Assembly: GCF_964355755.1 (NCBI RefSeq)
Contig: NC_092679.1
Span: 7,502,001 to 7,566,000 of the forward strand
DNA: 64,000 bases
Direction: 5' to 3'
From: Antedon mediterranea
Taxonomy: Eukaryota > Echinodermata > Crinoidea > Comatulida > Antedonidae
A program made the position numbers and the translations under genes. The notes beneath the pieces were generated by a model. That model saw nothing but the letters and a program-made list of their open reading frames with translations, did not search any database and had not been told where the DNA came from. Shown here in pieces: positions 11,333 through 25,700 of the stretch. Each line of letters starts with the position of its first letter. The first letter of the stretch is position 1.

Positions 11333-11541
11333 AGGATCATGTCGGAATTATTCAACTGCAGTTATTGCAGTAACTACATTTTGTTTACTGCAGTAATGCA
11401 TGCTTTCAGTTTGTTTCAATGTTGGTTTATGTTTAGGTTAAAAGTTTTTTAACAATGTGTATGATTAACCAAACAAATTATTGGATAAAAGTGTAGTTAC
11501 TGCAGTATTTGCAGTATAATAATTTTGACATGGTTCCTTTA
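11333..11541. mobile_element. Small MITE with TACTGCAGTAACTACA-type ends
   Basis: About 205 bp with imperfect inverted ends. The left reads GGATCATGTC...ATTATT...CTGCAG..ATTGCAGTAACTACA. The right is the reverse complement of GGAACCATGTCAAAATTATT...ACTGCAGTAACTACA. A related half-element is at 42860-42925 (TGTAGTTACTGCAGTAATTG, then ATAATTTTGAAATGATCCC). Target duplication not resolved. Confidence 0.6.
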
Positions 11542-11929
11542 CTCTGCACTACATTTTTTCTATACAATTATAAATTACAGAAGAAATTAATAAACATTAA
11601 ATATTAGGTAATTATTATTTAAATCTATAACTGTATGATAACTATACAATAATTTGATATCATTTATCTAATTAATTAGCATTTTGCACATTTTTTACAA
11701 TAACGTAACATGGTTTTCCTGTAAGTTTATATCATAGCGTTTTTATACAGCATGTTTTAAACCACTGTGAACATAATTTTCGCTTGTACTTGACAGAATA
11801 AAGAATATTTACAACAAATACAATCAATGCATTACGGATGGAGTAACCGATATTGAACATTATATACCAATTTTGAAATATTTTTGAATTCCAGAAGTAT
11901 TTTTTTGACTATTTCCCTATGCTCCCATT

Positions 11930-12255
11930 GGTCCCAAATTGGGTCCACTTGAGCAAAGTGTATTAAAATACGAAAAGATATTAAAATTCAGTGACTTATT
12001 TCTATTTTATATCACTGTGCTCCACTGGCTCCAAGTTGGGTCTACTTGAGCACAGTGTATTAACATACGAAAAGATATTAAAATGAGTGATTTATTTCTA
12101 TTTTATATCACTGTGGTCCACTGGCGCTAAATTTGGTCCACTGAACCAGTTACCGCGCAGTACTATTTCTATTTCGGAAGTAAATAAAGGCATAAATGGC
12201 GCTCCGTAGAAGTAGAGAATGCTCGGTTGTCGAAATGGCGCTCTGAATATACCTC
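11930..12255. repeat. Right terminal inverted repeat and modules
   Basis: Reverse complement of the left terminus. From the outside: CGCTCTGAATATACCTC (12239-12255), the CATAAATGGCGCTCCGTAG block, then at least two modules with ATACGAAAAGATATTAAAA and CTATTTTATATCACTGTG. This end is uninterrupted, so it shows the full module order. Confidence 0.8.
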
Positions 12256-12262
12256 AATGTGG

Positions 12263-13266
12263 CCGCGATGGGAATGCCTGGTTGTTTTTCGATAGAGGGC
12301 GCAACATCTTTTAACATAATCATCATCATAATTCATATATATTTATGGTGATGAAGATTAAAAACATGAAAAATGAAGATTAATAAATTAGAATTTAAAT
12401 AGGCCATTTTGCAGTTTTAATAAAGTTATTCTGTTGTGTTAAAAAAAAACTAATAATTTCATTTATAAAAGAAAAAAAGAAACGTTTAATTATTGTCGTC
12501 GTCGGCAATATCTAAACACAATAGAAAACACATTTTAAGCTCTGTAATCAATATTTATTTTCAAACACACTGTATTGACTTGATTTCTTAGGAAATATTA
12601 AAATACTTAAAATATAAATAATGATAATACAGTATTACTATTGGATTATATTCAACCATTGCAATAGAAATATATAATGTAAAACTATGAGTGCAAAAAC
12701 AGTTAGTTCTATAACTAATCCATTAATATTAATTAAATAACAATTAACATCCTGATCAATAAAATTTAAATAACCCATCTATGTTTAGGTATTGTATTGT
12801 TTGTTAATAAGGAGTTGATATGGAGCTTTTGAAACAGGTGACGCGGCAATGTATGATGCGCAACCGAGCATGCAATTTACAGTGTGCATAGAGATACGAG
12901 AAAACTTCTGCGGACCAAAATGCAACACAATTTGCCATTGCCTCCCTCCAGACAATGCGGGTCTGTCTGTGACTTGCGCATCTTGTCTAACCATGTTGCT
13001 ATTTCGAAAGCTCTCCATTAAAATTCAACATTTTTTGCCACATTTGAGTGCCATAGTTTGACAGTTGACGTACTGTAGACGTCTACATTAGCAATCTTTA
13101 GTTTGCCAACTTGAGCGAACTCATCGTTTGCAAACAAAAGGTTTGCTAAAAGACTAGACTAGGCTATGTAATGAAGGAATAGAAATTATTTTTATTTAAT
13201 ATAGTTTGAATAAAAAGTACTTTAACTTGATTAAAGAATCAATAAGAAAAACCAGCAATTTAACTT
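12263..13266. other. Upstream flank of PPP5C displaced by the insertion; unexplained GC-richer island
   Basis: Starts with CCGCGATGGGAATGCCTG, which would have continued the native PPP5C 5' flank before insertion. From 12785 to 13065 there is a less AT-rich stretch with weak open frames on both strands (77 codons minus, 70 codons plus). Neither protein resembles a family I know, and I do not call a gene. The island could be an old promoter or first exon. Confidence 0.4.
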
Positions 13267-13420
13267 AAGCTCCGTCTACACTATCAAACTAGTTTGACAA
13301 AAAAAGTGTGATGTGCCCAAATATGGTAGTGATATGCCCAAATATTGTAGTGATATGACATCATCGTGTCCATATATGGGTACATCACATTTTTTTGCAC
13401 ATAAAATAGTGTAGACAATT
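13266..13420. mobile_element. MITE, TTAAGCTNNGTCTACAC family, copy A
   Basis: Inverted ends: AGCTCCGTCTACACTATC on the left and AGTGTAGACA on the right. The subterminal CAAACTAGTTTGACAAAA and GTGATGTGCCCA blocks read inverted as TACATCACATTTTTTTG. The same family occurs at 18090-18207 (half) and 42208-42328. It is nonautonomous, with no ORF. Confidence 0.75.
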
Positions 13421-16400
13421 GCTTTACTTTAAACTAAACACATTACATTAATATGTCTTCTTAATATGTCATAGGAGAAAAAATGAATTGCTTAACATTT
13501 TTACAGTAACAGTATAACAAATTCAAAGATTAAAGATAGATTATTAGGAGTAGTATAAATTATTGTGAAAACCATCTCAATATGGATTTTTCCTGTCATA
13601 AGCAATACCCTATACAACCTATATGACACTATGGCTTGTCACTGATAAGAAATGATGAATGTAATTATAATAATATAATTAAAGCTGGTAGGTTAAAAAC
13701 ATTTAAGTAAGCTCCCTACCTCAATATCAATACATTTTAATGAATTTAATTTAATAGAATAATCTAGAAAATTGTGTATTTAACAACTAATTTTGAGATG
13801 CTTAGCTGTAACCTAGATGCACAGAGCCCCTCTGTCATGGAATGAATGTTCTTTATAAGGACATGTGTGAACACTTTGTGGAAAAGAAGGTGATTCCAGT
13901 CAACCAGTGTGCTCTAAAAGGAAAAACCTACATCCAACGACTACGTGTATTACTATATATAACAGTGCAGTTATTATATACAATAATCACAACAGATAGA
14001 CAAGAGACTTTTTATTAACACCAAGTACATTCGGCTATTAGCAAATTGTACAAAATATCAATGCGCATGTTTACAAGTTTTCTGTGAGTGTTGTGAGTGT
14101 ATTGTGAATCCTTATCACATTGCCCAGCTAGTGCACACCATATGAAAACACCTGTGTATGGATGCTGTATGTATAAACGCTGGAGTTTTGCTAATACAAT
14201 GAAAGGAGTATGGAGTCTGTTGTACTGTAGTGTGTGTTAAGAATGTCTTCTGTTTAGAGCTTGATGTTTTTATGTACATATGATAGGATATGGAAGGAAT
14301 TTCTTTATCAAGGTTTATAGTTAATACTAATCTATATTTCAGAATGTTCCTACAAACTACCACATATATATATATTTCAAAACCATTTAAGCAGCTTCTA
14401 CACCACCTTTGCTTGCTATTTACATGTAAAACATAGTAAAGTTGAAGAATGACATTAATGACTAAATACATCAACTACCAATTAACATACAATGTTGTTT
14501 GTCATTATAATTATGAACATTATGAACAATATTTACAGAATGTTATTCAACAGTTACAAATGTAAATTCAGTTTTAGATATACCAGTCAGCAGTAATATA
14601 TATTTAATATGCATGATGTCTTAATGAATATTCATAAACTTTGATAATTCATGCATGATTTATCAACTACAAATTTTAAATAATTTTTACATTTTTCAAA
14701 CTTTAAAACCTGTATAAAGCTATAGTGTGCAATAAAACTAGAAATGTGATGGACTGCTGTACAAGTGCTTTTCTATATACTATAATATACTGTATAATAT
14801 TCTTAGCATTTAGTTTTTAAACAAGGATTATTATTTTAAATTGCAATTAAAATAAATGCAAAAATTACAAAAATTGCAATATTCTTTATACCAAAGTGCA
14901 TATCACATATAAACATATAAAATAGTAAGTTTACAATTATTAGTAATCTGAATTCAAAGTAAACCTGCAGTAGGTACCTCATTACTGCAGTAAACTATGT
15001 AAATTATGGCATCACTAAAAAAGGGCAAATCACACAATCATCGGAGTTGTTCTTAATCTAATTTGGCAGATGAGTTAAGACTTACATGTATTGCGACATA
15101 ATCTAGTGGAATTAATATTGACTTATTAATACATTGGATTACAGTTTATATAACTAACATACAAACTGCGTGCCATACACAAACATTGCGTGCCATACAA
15201 AAATGAGATTATCATCAATATACTTTGATTTGATTATAGTTTTATATAACAAAGTAACGCAAAAAGTGTGTGCCATACACAAACATTGCGCGCCATACAC
15301 AAATTGAATTACTATCCCAGATATGTTCATTTGTAATTCATTTAATTATTTAATTTGTTTAATTCAAGGCCACCAAACTTGCTAAGACTTTTCACAAAGA
15401 TTGCTATTATTAAAACATTTTAATATTTAATAGAGAGAAATTATAGAGCTCCTATACACAAGTTGTATATACCTAGCCTGGAGTATAAACACACCACAGC
15501 ACACCATACAAAAGAGTATTGACGGCCTAGTGTGTTGAAACTTCCGAGATTTTCTAGGCAATGTGAAAGGAATAATTTTGTATAAAAATGTTTATATAAC
15601 AATTTATAATTATATAGCAAAGCTCAGTTATTTTTCTATGAAGCAAATATTAACCTTTTATAATATGAAAAATCTCAGTTAACATGTTAAAAGGTCATCT
15701 TACTTGAAATACAATGTACGTCGTTTAAAAATTATATTGCAGATACCCAAGGAAAATAGTAAATTTTGTCATATTTTACTAGAGAGCGCACCATGGACGC
15801 CAGATATTGAGCTCATGAATATTCAGATGATGATTTGCATTTATTGGGGATTCTAACACAGGACCACCGCTGAATACAATCGCATCCCATTAGGTTTGTC
15901 TAGATGAGCTAAACATGTTTTAAAAACAACTCCTAACCAAAAATGACAATGAAACAAATCTATGGACTTTACTATTTCAACGGTATTATATATATTTTCA
16001 TTCATTCATTAATCATGGCACACACATAAAGCCTTTAAGGAATAATTTAAACATTTCTTTTATTATTGTAACTTTAAATCTAACATCCTTGTATCAAGGC
16101 TAAAACAGTCTATGAGAGGAAATCATCATATCTGAAATTATTGCTGTAAGGAATGTATTTTATCATACAATTGGTTTTTAAAGTTAATATCCATTATCAA
16201 GGTATATGAATTACATAAAGGTAAACAAATAAGGTAAAATGCATACAAAATCACAAATGATTACAAAATGAAATTGCATAAATGCTATATGGTCAATATT
16301 TGGGTAAAAGCATATACAAAAAGCATTATATAAACTGTATGAATAATTTACAATAGCTTCCATGCTAAATATGTATGTGAACAGAGTTAATACATAGTAT

Positions 16401-16784
16401 AAATAAAGGTCTGTTCACATTCGATTCAATTTAGTATTCTTTATACAAGGTTTACAAATTTAAAAAAAATGTGTATCTTTTTTGTATCCCTACAGTATGT
16501 CATTCTTATCTGTGTGTACAGTACCTCAAATTTATCAATTTTAAACAGTTGTATTTTATTATCAGTCAACTCTCCAAATACTGGAATCTCTAAAATGCGG
16601 GAACTCTCCTAAAACCATACTTTTCTTGAGGTCCAAGGGTTCCAAATTCATTTTTACTATTAAAACACATTCCAAATACCAGAATTTCTACAATATTAAA
16701 CAGCCCGAAGGAGTGAGGTATTGGGAGAGTTGATTGTATTTTTGTTTGAATCAAGGTATTACAAATAATCAAAGTGAATATATT
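13421..16784. other. Noncoding interval, probably 3' UTR and intergenic of the TJAP1/BEGAIN-like gene
   Basis: AT-rich. Lies directly downstream of the minus-strand stop at 16785-16787. Candidate minus-strand polyadenylation signals (TTTATT on the plus strand) occur repeatedly. There is a short duplicated phrase, TGCGTGCCATACA / GTGTGCCATACACAAACATT, at 15168-15300. The 119-codon minus frame at 14115-14474 shows no domain and was not called. Confidence 0.45.
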
Positions 16785-19700
16785 TTATACACTAGTTTGC
16801 TGGAACACTTGTTGGGGAGTAACAGACTTTGCAACATCACCAGGAGCTCTTTCTAATGCCTTCTGATTGTTAGAAGCTATCCCATCTGGTGTTCCTCTAA
16901 CCGGACTCAAAGGCGCAATTTTCTGTTTTTGTGGTTTAGTTTTTGTTACGATATCATTTTCATCATTCTTTATTGGTATTTCTTCTTGGGTACTATCTGT
17001 TATCTTATTTACTTTGTTTGTACTGTGACTAGTCTGCGACCTGCTATTCATTCTCTCCTGAATCTTCTCCTTAGGTAGGATTCCATTTTGTTTTAAAGCT
17101 TCTGAACGAGGTTTATGCGGAATGACTCTTCTTGAGGGACTTCCGGGTAAGCTTGTGCTTGATGGCACTTTCTGTGGTCGATTTGATACAGGTTCCGTTG
17201 GCAAACTTTGAACAGATGTAGCTTCAGATGATCTTGAAGCTGAGCTTTGCAAACTGGTTGATGAACTGGATCTTGACAAACCTGTCTTTTCTTCTTCAGC
17301 ATCCATAAACATATCAACCTCAGTCTTTGTTAACTTTCCATCAGATACTGGTTGTGTGATGTCCTCTTCTTGTTCTGTCACTGTCTGTGTGTCTAAAATG
17401 CTTAGTAATTCCACGCTACTTTCCACAGGCTTAGTACCATTACTGTTCACATCAACTTTTGCTTGTTCTTCAAATTCAACTAATAAATCAGCGATCAAGC
17501 TTGAATTTGTGCGTTCTTTTGCTGGTGGAGCTTTTTCAGGTGTGACCTCTGTAAGGTCAAGTAGGTTGACCTCATTAGGCTCAACTGGTTTGTTTTTTGA
17601 GATACTCTCTCCGCATTTCTGACAAAGAAGTGAACTCCTATATGGTTGATATGTCTGGGTTCCCTTATCGTGTATTTCTCCTGATGCCATCTCAATTTTT
17701 GATCTACGCATTTTTGGAAACAATTTTTCCATCTCTTTCTTCTCTTCCTCATCTCGTCGCTGCATAGCTTTGGCTATGATGATCGCCGGTACAGAGTCAT
17801 ACACACGTCCGGCTAAAAATCCATTAGAAAGGCCTGAATCACTATTTAAAAGTGGTTGGTTATTTTCATTGCTGACTGTTATGTAGCCTGGGTTGCCTGA
17901 GGTTGATGTCGGACTTTGGTTAGATGAAGAATTTAAAGCAGATTTGTCTCCTGATTTTGCCATCTCGCCCATTATCTTATGGACATGATATTGGACATCG
18001 TGAGGTAACTGGAAAATAAAAAAAGTTGATCAAATTTGGGAAGGAAATGCAACATGACCAAGTTAAAGTCTATTTTACCAAAATTCCCTTCTGTTAAGCT
18101 TTGTTTACCACTATCAAACTAGTTTGAAAAAAAAAGAGTGATGTGCCCAGATGGTAGTGATACAATAATATAAAAATAACGTGTATGGGCTATCACATTT
18201 TTTTTGTAGGATGAGGTTTTGGGAAAATAAAATTGCTCCAAATCCTGTTGCAGTAAATGACTCGGATATTCTGCTTCGTCTATTTAATGGGTTATGTAGG
18301 CCTATACTGGAATATGCTGCCCCCGTTTGGGTTCCACATCAAAAGCAGCACATTACTGCTATTAATAAATCCCTTCGTCGAGTCACCAAGTTATGTGTTC
18401 TTGGTGGTTACGAGGAGCGATTACTGAGGTTAAAGTTGCCTTCGATAGACCAGACATTAAAATATCTCAGTATTATTTTTGTAGTTAAGTGTTTTTATGG
18501 TCATATTGATTTTGACATACACAATTATATTGATTTTAACAAAGGTTACGGACTCTAAAATTACCCACGATTTATAATAGACTTAAATTCATCCGTGTTA
18601 AATTTGTTGTGAAGTGCCTCTGTACAGATTTCCTAATTGATGGTGCTTTGCTACCTAAACCTGTTGAACGTAGAAGTGAGAAACTTGTTTTCAGACATGA
18701 GAAGTCTCGTACTAATGCTTTTTTTTATTCTGTTTTTATTTCATTTCCACGGATGTGGGATGAGATTCCGGTATATATAACAGACATGTTTATTTATAAT
18801 GATTGCAATTTTTATTCTGTTTTATATAAATTCTATGTTACCGGGTTGTTAAATGTTTATCCTTGTTAATGTTATTTTGCCACCAGCACTATCAGGAGAG
18901 TCTTTTATAGCGATATTTTTTGCTTTTTGACAATCCGCCAGGATAGTGTTCTGCGCTTTTTCTCTGCTTGTTGTTGTTCTATGTAATATATGCTTTTTGT
19001 ATTGTTTTTGTATTATTTTTTCTGGATAATAAATGAATATGAATAATATAACCCTAGATGACCATTGCAAGAAAAATCGGAGATGTGAAAGTGAACAAGG
19101 ATAATAAGAAAAGCATGTATTTGGCAAAATATTCCTGACTCTAGTCTGGGCTCCAGGAGTTTTGTCTTAATATTAGTCAAAATATAAATATTTTTGCACA
19201 TATGGTGTTTCATACGTGTATTACTTGAGTTTGGATACTCCGTCTGGGGAAACACGCACAAGTCACGTGGTTTGACACCAAGAATTCTTGGTGCATAAAT
19301 TATCCAGTTGACTAGTTTCAGACGCATTGGCTACTCACTCGTACGCAGTTCTAATATTCATATTTCAGAATTTCAAAGACTCAACATCTAAGACGATGCG
19401 CATGCGCTATGTTACGTTTAGACAATGTGTACTTGGGTACATTGATGAAGGCTAGAAATGATTTTATATGCCTAGTAGTCTGGTAAACATTTGATGGGAT
19501 TTTTCCCAAGAACATGAAAACTCGTCTTGATATGATAGGCTTAGGCTACCTTCTCCGCAAATCAAACATTGAATGGATCATTTATTATGCGGAGATAATT
19601 TGATTTAATTCCCACCCAGCCAGACCCTGTCCTGTTCTGTGTGGTGGTGTAGCCCTGTTGTGTGCCGGTCGGTGGTGGTATGTACCTTATTGGCGTTTTA

Positions 19701-22700
19701 TTTGGCCGGTCATACGTACGAGTTGAGTAGCCCTACAAAGGAGGCCTAGGCCAGGACTAAACAATTAATAAACAAAACAACTTGGCAACACGATTTTATA
19801 TTTCAACAGTCTCGATCATACATTCAGCACTGTACGTACTCGATCTTTTTCATTTTGAAACAAAATGATCATTGGTTGATTCGAAATCCATATTTCCCAC
19901 CCCATATAGCCAAATACGGTATGATAACCTACGTCATTCTTATCGGATGTTTGCGGTCTGCAAATCGATTTCTATACTTGTTTCACAAGTCTGTATTTTC
20001 AGACAAAAATCACGGTCGAAATAAAAACAAATAAATAAAAAAAAAGACAATAAATACAGACTTGGGGCAAGTCTATCCTGACCCCATCAAAGACCGATTA
20101 TTATTTAGCTTCAGCCAATTTAAAAATTCTCTTCATTCAACAATAATTGAACTTTAAATTGTACATTATATTTGTGTAATTTTAATAATTTCTAATTATT
20201 GTAGATAACTCAATTTGGTTTTTTACCTTTTTTATACTGAATTTTACTATTTATGTTATAACGTAGTTTTCATATTTATAAATATTTTGATCAGCATTTT
20301 CTATTTTTTAAAGTTAATGTGTGTTTTCAATCTATATGTGATTTATGTATGTGGTTTGGAGTATTGGAGAGCCACTTTGATCTAGTGCTTGCACTGTTGG
20401 CAATCCTCAAGGTACTTGTTTGTACCACGCTTGTTTGTATAATGTTGGTTCTTTCTGTTTGTATACCTAAAAATTGAATAAATAAATAAATAAAAAAGAA
20501 AGGGGTGTGAGGGAAAGGAATAAAATATTTCACGGCATTACAAAAAACTATATTTTACATGGGGTCTAGGGTATGTTTTATAAAACAAGTAGGTAGTTAT
20601 CAAACACTTTCTAACTTACATTTGATATTTTATGTTGAGCATAGCTGGATGATGGTGTACATTGCAGCAGCTGTGTGGCTATTTCACAGTCTTTCCTCAA
20701 TCTTGTCTGCAAAAAATAATAATAAAAACTTATAATGTTATGATATTTTTGCCCAAAATCTTTAAAAAAAAATAAATGATGAAATCATGATAGTAACCTA
20801 GATGGATATAAAGACAAAACGTGTAGTTTAAGTTGAATCTTTGGGGACCACTAAACAATAATATTATCTGTAATAGTAAAGTTTAAGCTTATCAATTATG
20901 ATAACAAATTACAGTATAAGGTAGTGAAAGGAATTCTAGGTAAGGTATGAATATTATACTGCAGTTACTATAATACTGCAGCAATAATCATTGCAAAGTA
21001 TTATAAAGACTTATAAACAATGTTCACAAAGCACTTAATGCAAGTACTATATCATGATGATAATTAAGATTTATAATATGCACAAACTCCATAAAAAATG
21101 CTCAAACGGTGGTTGTTACAGAACTTTGATTTAATATGATAAAGAAGTACCCTAGATATATGAAATACAGTATGAATAAATGAAGATAAAGCCAGTCTAG
21201 AAGGAGACTTTATATAAACAGATAGATATACATACAGAAAGACATTAGAGAAGCAACGTAGTAGAATATTAATGATAGTTCACTTGAAAAATACAAAATA
21301 ATGTAACCTGCAGATACGACTACAGCTTGCTATAAAAGGTATGTTTTAACATAAAACAGTATCATTGTAGGTTATGGCAAAAACCAGTCAAAACGACTAT
21401 TCTACTGTATTGTAAATTAAATTCGAAAAAGATGATTTAAGTTTAACATAATACAGATATACAGTATAAATAAATGACGTGAATAAATAATGATCAAAGC
21501 AAGCCAAAAAGCTATTTTCATAAGCTGCATACGTACAGATGTACTGTATAGTATAATTAAAACAGAAGAAATACAGTTAAACTGTGAAAATGGTCGGTCA
21601 AAATGTGTGTGTAGGCCTAGTTTCTCATCTTCTAAAAATTATCTTCACAGAAATGTTTTTTAAAACCACGGCCTATCAATACAAATGACAAAATCATTAC
21701 AAAAAAGTCACAACCATTTTCTTTTTGCAGAGTCTGATCCTTGTCATTTATTATTTAAAAAAAACAACACCAGGCCTATTACAAACTTTTGAAAGTGCGA
21801 CCGTTAAGGGAGGTGGCCGTTTACGGGAGGTGGCCGCTTACGGAGGTTCAACTGTTGTTGGAACGGTGTGGTGTGGTTATAATTGTAAATATTGTTTTTT
21901 TTATTTGAAATTTTAATTTGGATAAAGAGTGCCCCTGGATATCAGCTTCTCTGAAAGGAAACTGGAAGGGTCACCCTCTGTAAATATTGTAGAAACGAGC
22001 ACGAATGTGCGATACTCAGGGTACAGCAAAAGAAGATGTAATGACGTCATAAGACGAGATTACGTCACATACACATCAAAATCAGCTACCAAATACGGCT
22101 ATACGGTTCCATCTTCGAGACGTGATATGGCTGCATCCTGTTTGAAATTTAAAAATCCGGTTCTATAGCTTTGAGGACATGTCCCTGTAGTATATTCATG
22201 CCAAATCCCTGCTCAATACTACAACGAATAAGGGAGGAGTAGTACTTTATAAATCGCACTTTTTACTCAATAGTGTCCAGATGGAGGAAATGGAAGAGGA
22301 GAAGAGGAGAAGATGAGAGAGTCCTAGACTCGGGTACCTCGAGTAATAAAAAATAAATAAAAATATAATATTACAAAAGCTTATTTTATTATACCTTATT
22401 TTAAACATAATCATAAATTTATTTAGGCCTAAACAATCAAAACTTGTTGAAATCAGCAGAAGTTATATTTATGAAATCAAATGAAATGGTAGTTTGGTAC
22501 ATGACATTCATACTGTAGTATTCCTACTTTAAATATACCTAGAGAAGTTAAACGTAATATGGCAATAACGATGTGAATATAAATTATGATGAACACGATC
22601 ATTTAAAGTGCCACATTTCATTTCAAGAATCATATGTTTTAAGTTTTTTGAATACTGACGTGGAAGACACGTCTTTGTTGCTAAGCAAAATTGATATCAT

Positions 22701-25700
22701 ATTTAAGAACCTTTAACAGTTAATGGACTTTAATCCTGGTGTAATATATCGGCTTGATGTTGCATAAGAATATTGAATCTGTGTTATACAGTACACTATG
22801 GATTATGGCTACATGATCATTACACTTTGACATACAGTATTCCAAACATTTGTGTAAGATAACCTGATGTTGTGAATTGAATAATACTTTGAATAAATGA
22901 TGATGAAGATGATCATAGATATACTTTTGGTTTATTTGTTTTAAGAACTACGATTGTTAAAAGTTTGATGTGAATGAATTTGTATAAATTGTTTTGTTTT
23001 CTCTTATCTTGTTTTTTTTATATCTGTTGGTTTTTAAATGAATGAAATAAAAAAAGAAGTAACTGAATAAAGGTGAATGGATGATTTATTATTTAAGTAA
23101 AAATAAAATAACATTTTAAAAACTTACATTCTTTTCCTCCAACTTGTTGATCTCAAACTTTGCATCGAGTAGTTTCTGACTTATTGACACGACCTCTCGA
23201 TTCAAAGCTTGTTTCTCCTTTTCATAGGCTGCACACTTTATGAAAAAAAGGAAGTAAAATTTGATTGGAAATATGGCGTGGAGAAGTAATAATATTATAA
23301 GTCTATTACATGCCTAGCCTACAGAAAATAGCCCATGCTCTCCAAAGGGAGGGATTTGATATGAAAAGTCAAAAATTCCTAAATCACTCCTTAACACTTT
23401 GACTGCCAAACACGAAGATCTTCGTTTTTGGAAACACAACGCTTGACTGCCAAACACGAAGATCTTCGTTTTTCGCATTTTTTTACGAAATCCGGTAGAT
23501 AGGTTAATTATTGGTATAATACTATAAATATGGACACTATATTCGGTCTGGACCGTGAATATTTTACTTTCTGAAAGTAACTAATCTGGTTACGAACGAT
23601 TGTCAAAATGGTACTTGTCGAAATAACATACACCGCGCATCACAGTAGCGCGTTCAGCGATGGTTTGGCGCATTGTGTATCGGTCGCGCGCTAGCTATGC
23701 CGCCGAAGCATTACAAAGGTTTATGTGGATTGGCATGTTTGTTTGTTATCTGAATAAAAAATAATGGATGAATTTTCAATATGAAGTCTTTAATTTTATT
23801 ATTGTATGTATACCATAATTGTTTTGGTGTTTCACTGTAAGTGGCAGAGTTTCACGCAACAAACTTGTTTAGAAATGGTATGAATATTATCATCAGTTTA
23901 CTAGCTAGGCTAGTAGTACTAGGCTATAGCCTAGGCCTAGTCGTAAAACGGTTCTGGACCAACTTTAGGCCTAGTTAACTAGGCCTGGTGTCTTTACTAT
24001 GTGGATTTTGGCGAAACATTGATGTAAGATTTATGATTTATAAAATGTAATACATTTTTCGATAGTGATAACTTGTTTTTATAGGCCTACCGGTGCCGTG
24101 TAAGTAACTTTTTCGTTGTTTGTTGATCTCACCAGGCGATATTTTCATATGATGATGTCTTGCACAAAATCGTGAATATCTCGACTTTCTTGCGCGAAAC
24201 TACGAAAAACTCAAAAAGTGGGTTACTTTCATTTTACTAATTACGATTTACATATTGCGATTTGAAAATCGTTCTTGGTACCATTGTAAAGCTAAAATCT
24301 TTATGATTATTTTAGTCTAAATTACATGTAAATCAGATCTCACATACATAGTTTCAATCAGCTTTAATAAAAACATCGAATTGGGCTATAAACGCTGGCG
24401 GTGGCAGTTTCTACCTGGAAAAACCTCTGGCAGTCAAAGTGTTAATAAACGGACGTCAGCAACTACGCCCTCATATGGGAATGTTCCACACTGTTGTCAT
24501 TTCGCTTTACTTGATGCTTGGAAGGTTGTTTATCCAAACTAGACTACCAACACCACTGTTGTTTGTGTAACTAATAGTTAATAAATCTATATTGTCTCCC
24601 ACAATTATGATGATGCATGTGTATCTAACATTACAGCATAAACTTACAATATCTAATATTCGTTCTTCAAGGTCAGAGTTCACTTCATGCAGTTCTCTGT
24701 GGCTCTGTTCCAATCTAAATAAAAATCGTAAAATATTACCGTCATTATCGTTTAAAATATGCCTTTAGTACATCATGGTTTGATAACATCTGCTACACAT
24801 ATAAAGTTTGTACTTAAAATAGACAATTCACCCATAGTAAACATTAACATTTCCTTTGATTCCTGCTGTATGCAGTTTTGTTTTAGTTTGTATAAGAAGA
24901 CTGTGAGGCCGTTGTATCTATAGTAAAGCATGCACAATATCTTTCTTTATGAATATTACTAATGAGAATAATCTATTGACGGCTTAATATGTATGAAGTT
25001 ATTGATGATCACGTTATTGAGTTCTTACATTAAGTCTAAAAATTAGCAAGTCAAATAATCTCAGACACTGTAGAACAGAAATTAACCAACCTGGGTTGAG
25101 CTTTCTGATACAACAAGGTAGAAAAGAAAGAAGAAATTATAATTGTAGAGACTGATGCACGAGTGGTGGAGGATCCAGAGGGTGCGCTTGGGGTGTTTGT
25201 TCCCACTTTTTATAGCTACAGTAAAATTAATTTACTGACTATTATGTTTAGCGCTCTACCGGTTCCTGGTTACACCACTATGTTTGTAGACACTGGTCAT
25301 GAAAAATCTATTTATTTTGCCCCAGTCAGATTATAATTCTACTTTGGGGCACCCCTGTCCAGAAGACAACCCTGTTTAAGGGACACCTTCCTGGGTACAG
25401 TAAGGGGCAATTACAGGTGCCTCTGTTAAGATGATTCACTGGACAGGTGCTAGGCCCTAGAGTTATGTCTGAACATAAACCTCGCACAAAAAGACAGCTT
25501 TGGCTAAACCTATCTGGCTCAAATATATTTACAGTGAGTTATTCTACCCTTAAGTTATCTGAATTTTCCCTTTAAAAGATGATTCATTCTAAGAGCGCTA
25601 AAAGAGACACTTAAGAATAAACAATGACGGTAAACAATTCAATCACTACCAATTACTTTGACATTATTCAACTCACTTGCTTCAGACAGAATATCAATTA

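Larger units (their letters stand above)
3546..12255. mobile_element. 8.7-kb inverted-repeat DNA element with 7-bp target duplication
   Basis: The left end starts GAGGTATATTCAGAGCG and the right end is its reverse complement at 12239-12255. Similarity continues for about 200 bp (CATTCTCTACTTCT, GCCATTTATGCCTTTATT) and then through repeated subterminal modules. AATGTGG flanks both sides (3539-3545 and 12256-12262), a 7-bp target duplication, so this is one insertion. Inside lie an old LINE fragment, a 1.7-kb direct duplication split by a second LINE, a three-copy internal repeat and a MITE. No transposase-like ORF is visible, so it is nonautonomous or decayed. The superfamily is not assigned; a 7-8-bp duplication is compatible with P or hAT types. 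Confidence 0.8.

Noticed and set aside
12785-13061. Overlapping frames of 77 (minus) and 70 (plus) codons in a GC-richer island
   Set aside because: No family resemblance, no splice context and no codon bias that I can judge; kept only as a noted island.
14115-14474. 119-codon minus ORF
   Set aside because: Low-complexity AT-rich translation with no conserved motif, in the probable 3' UTR/intergenic region.
16590-16772. 60-codon minus ORF just downstream of the TJAP1/BEGAIN-like stop
   Set aside because: Lies in the presumed 3' UTR, has no domain, and reads as chance.
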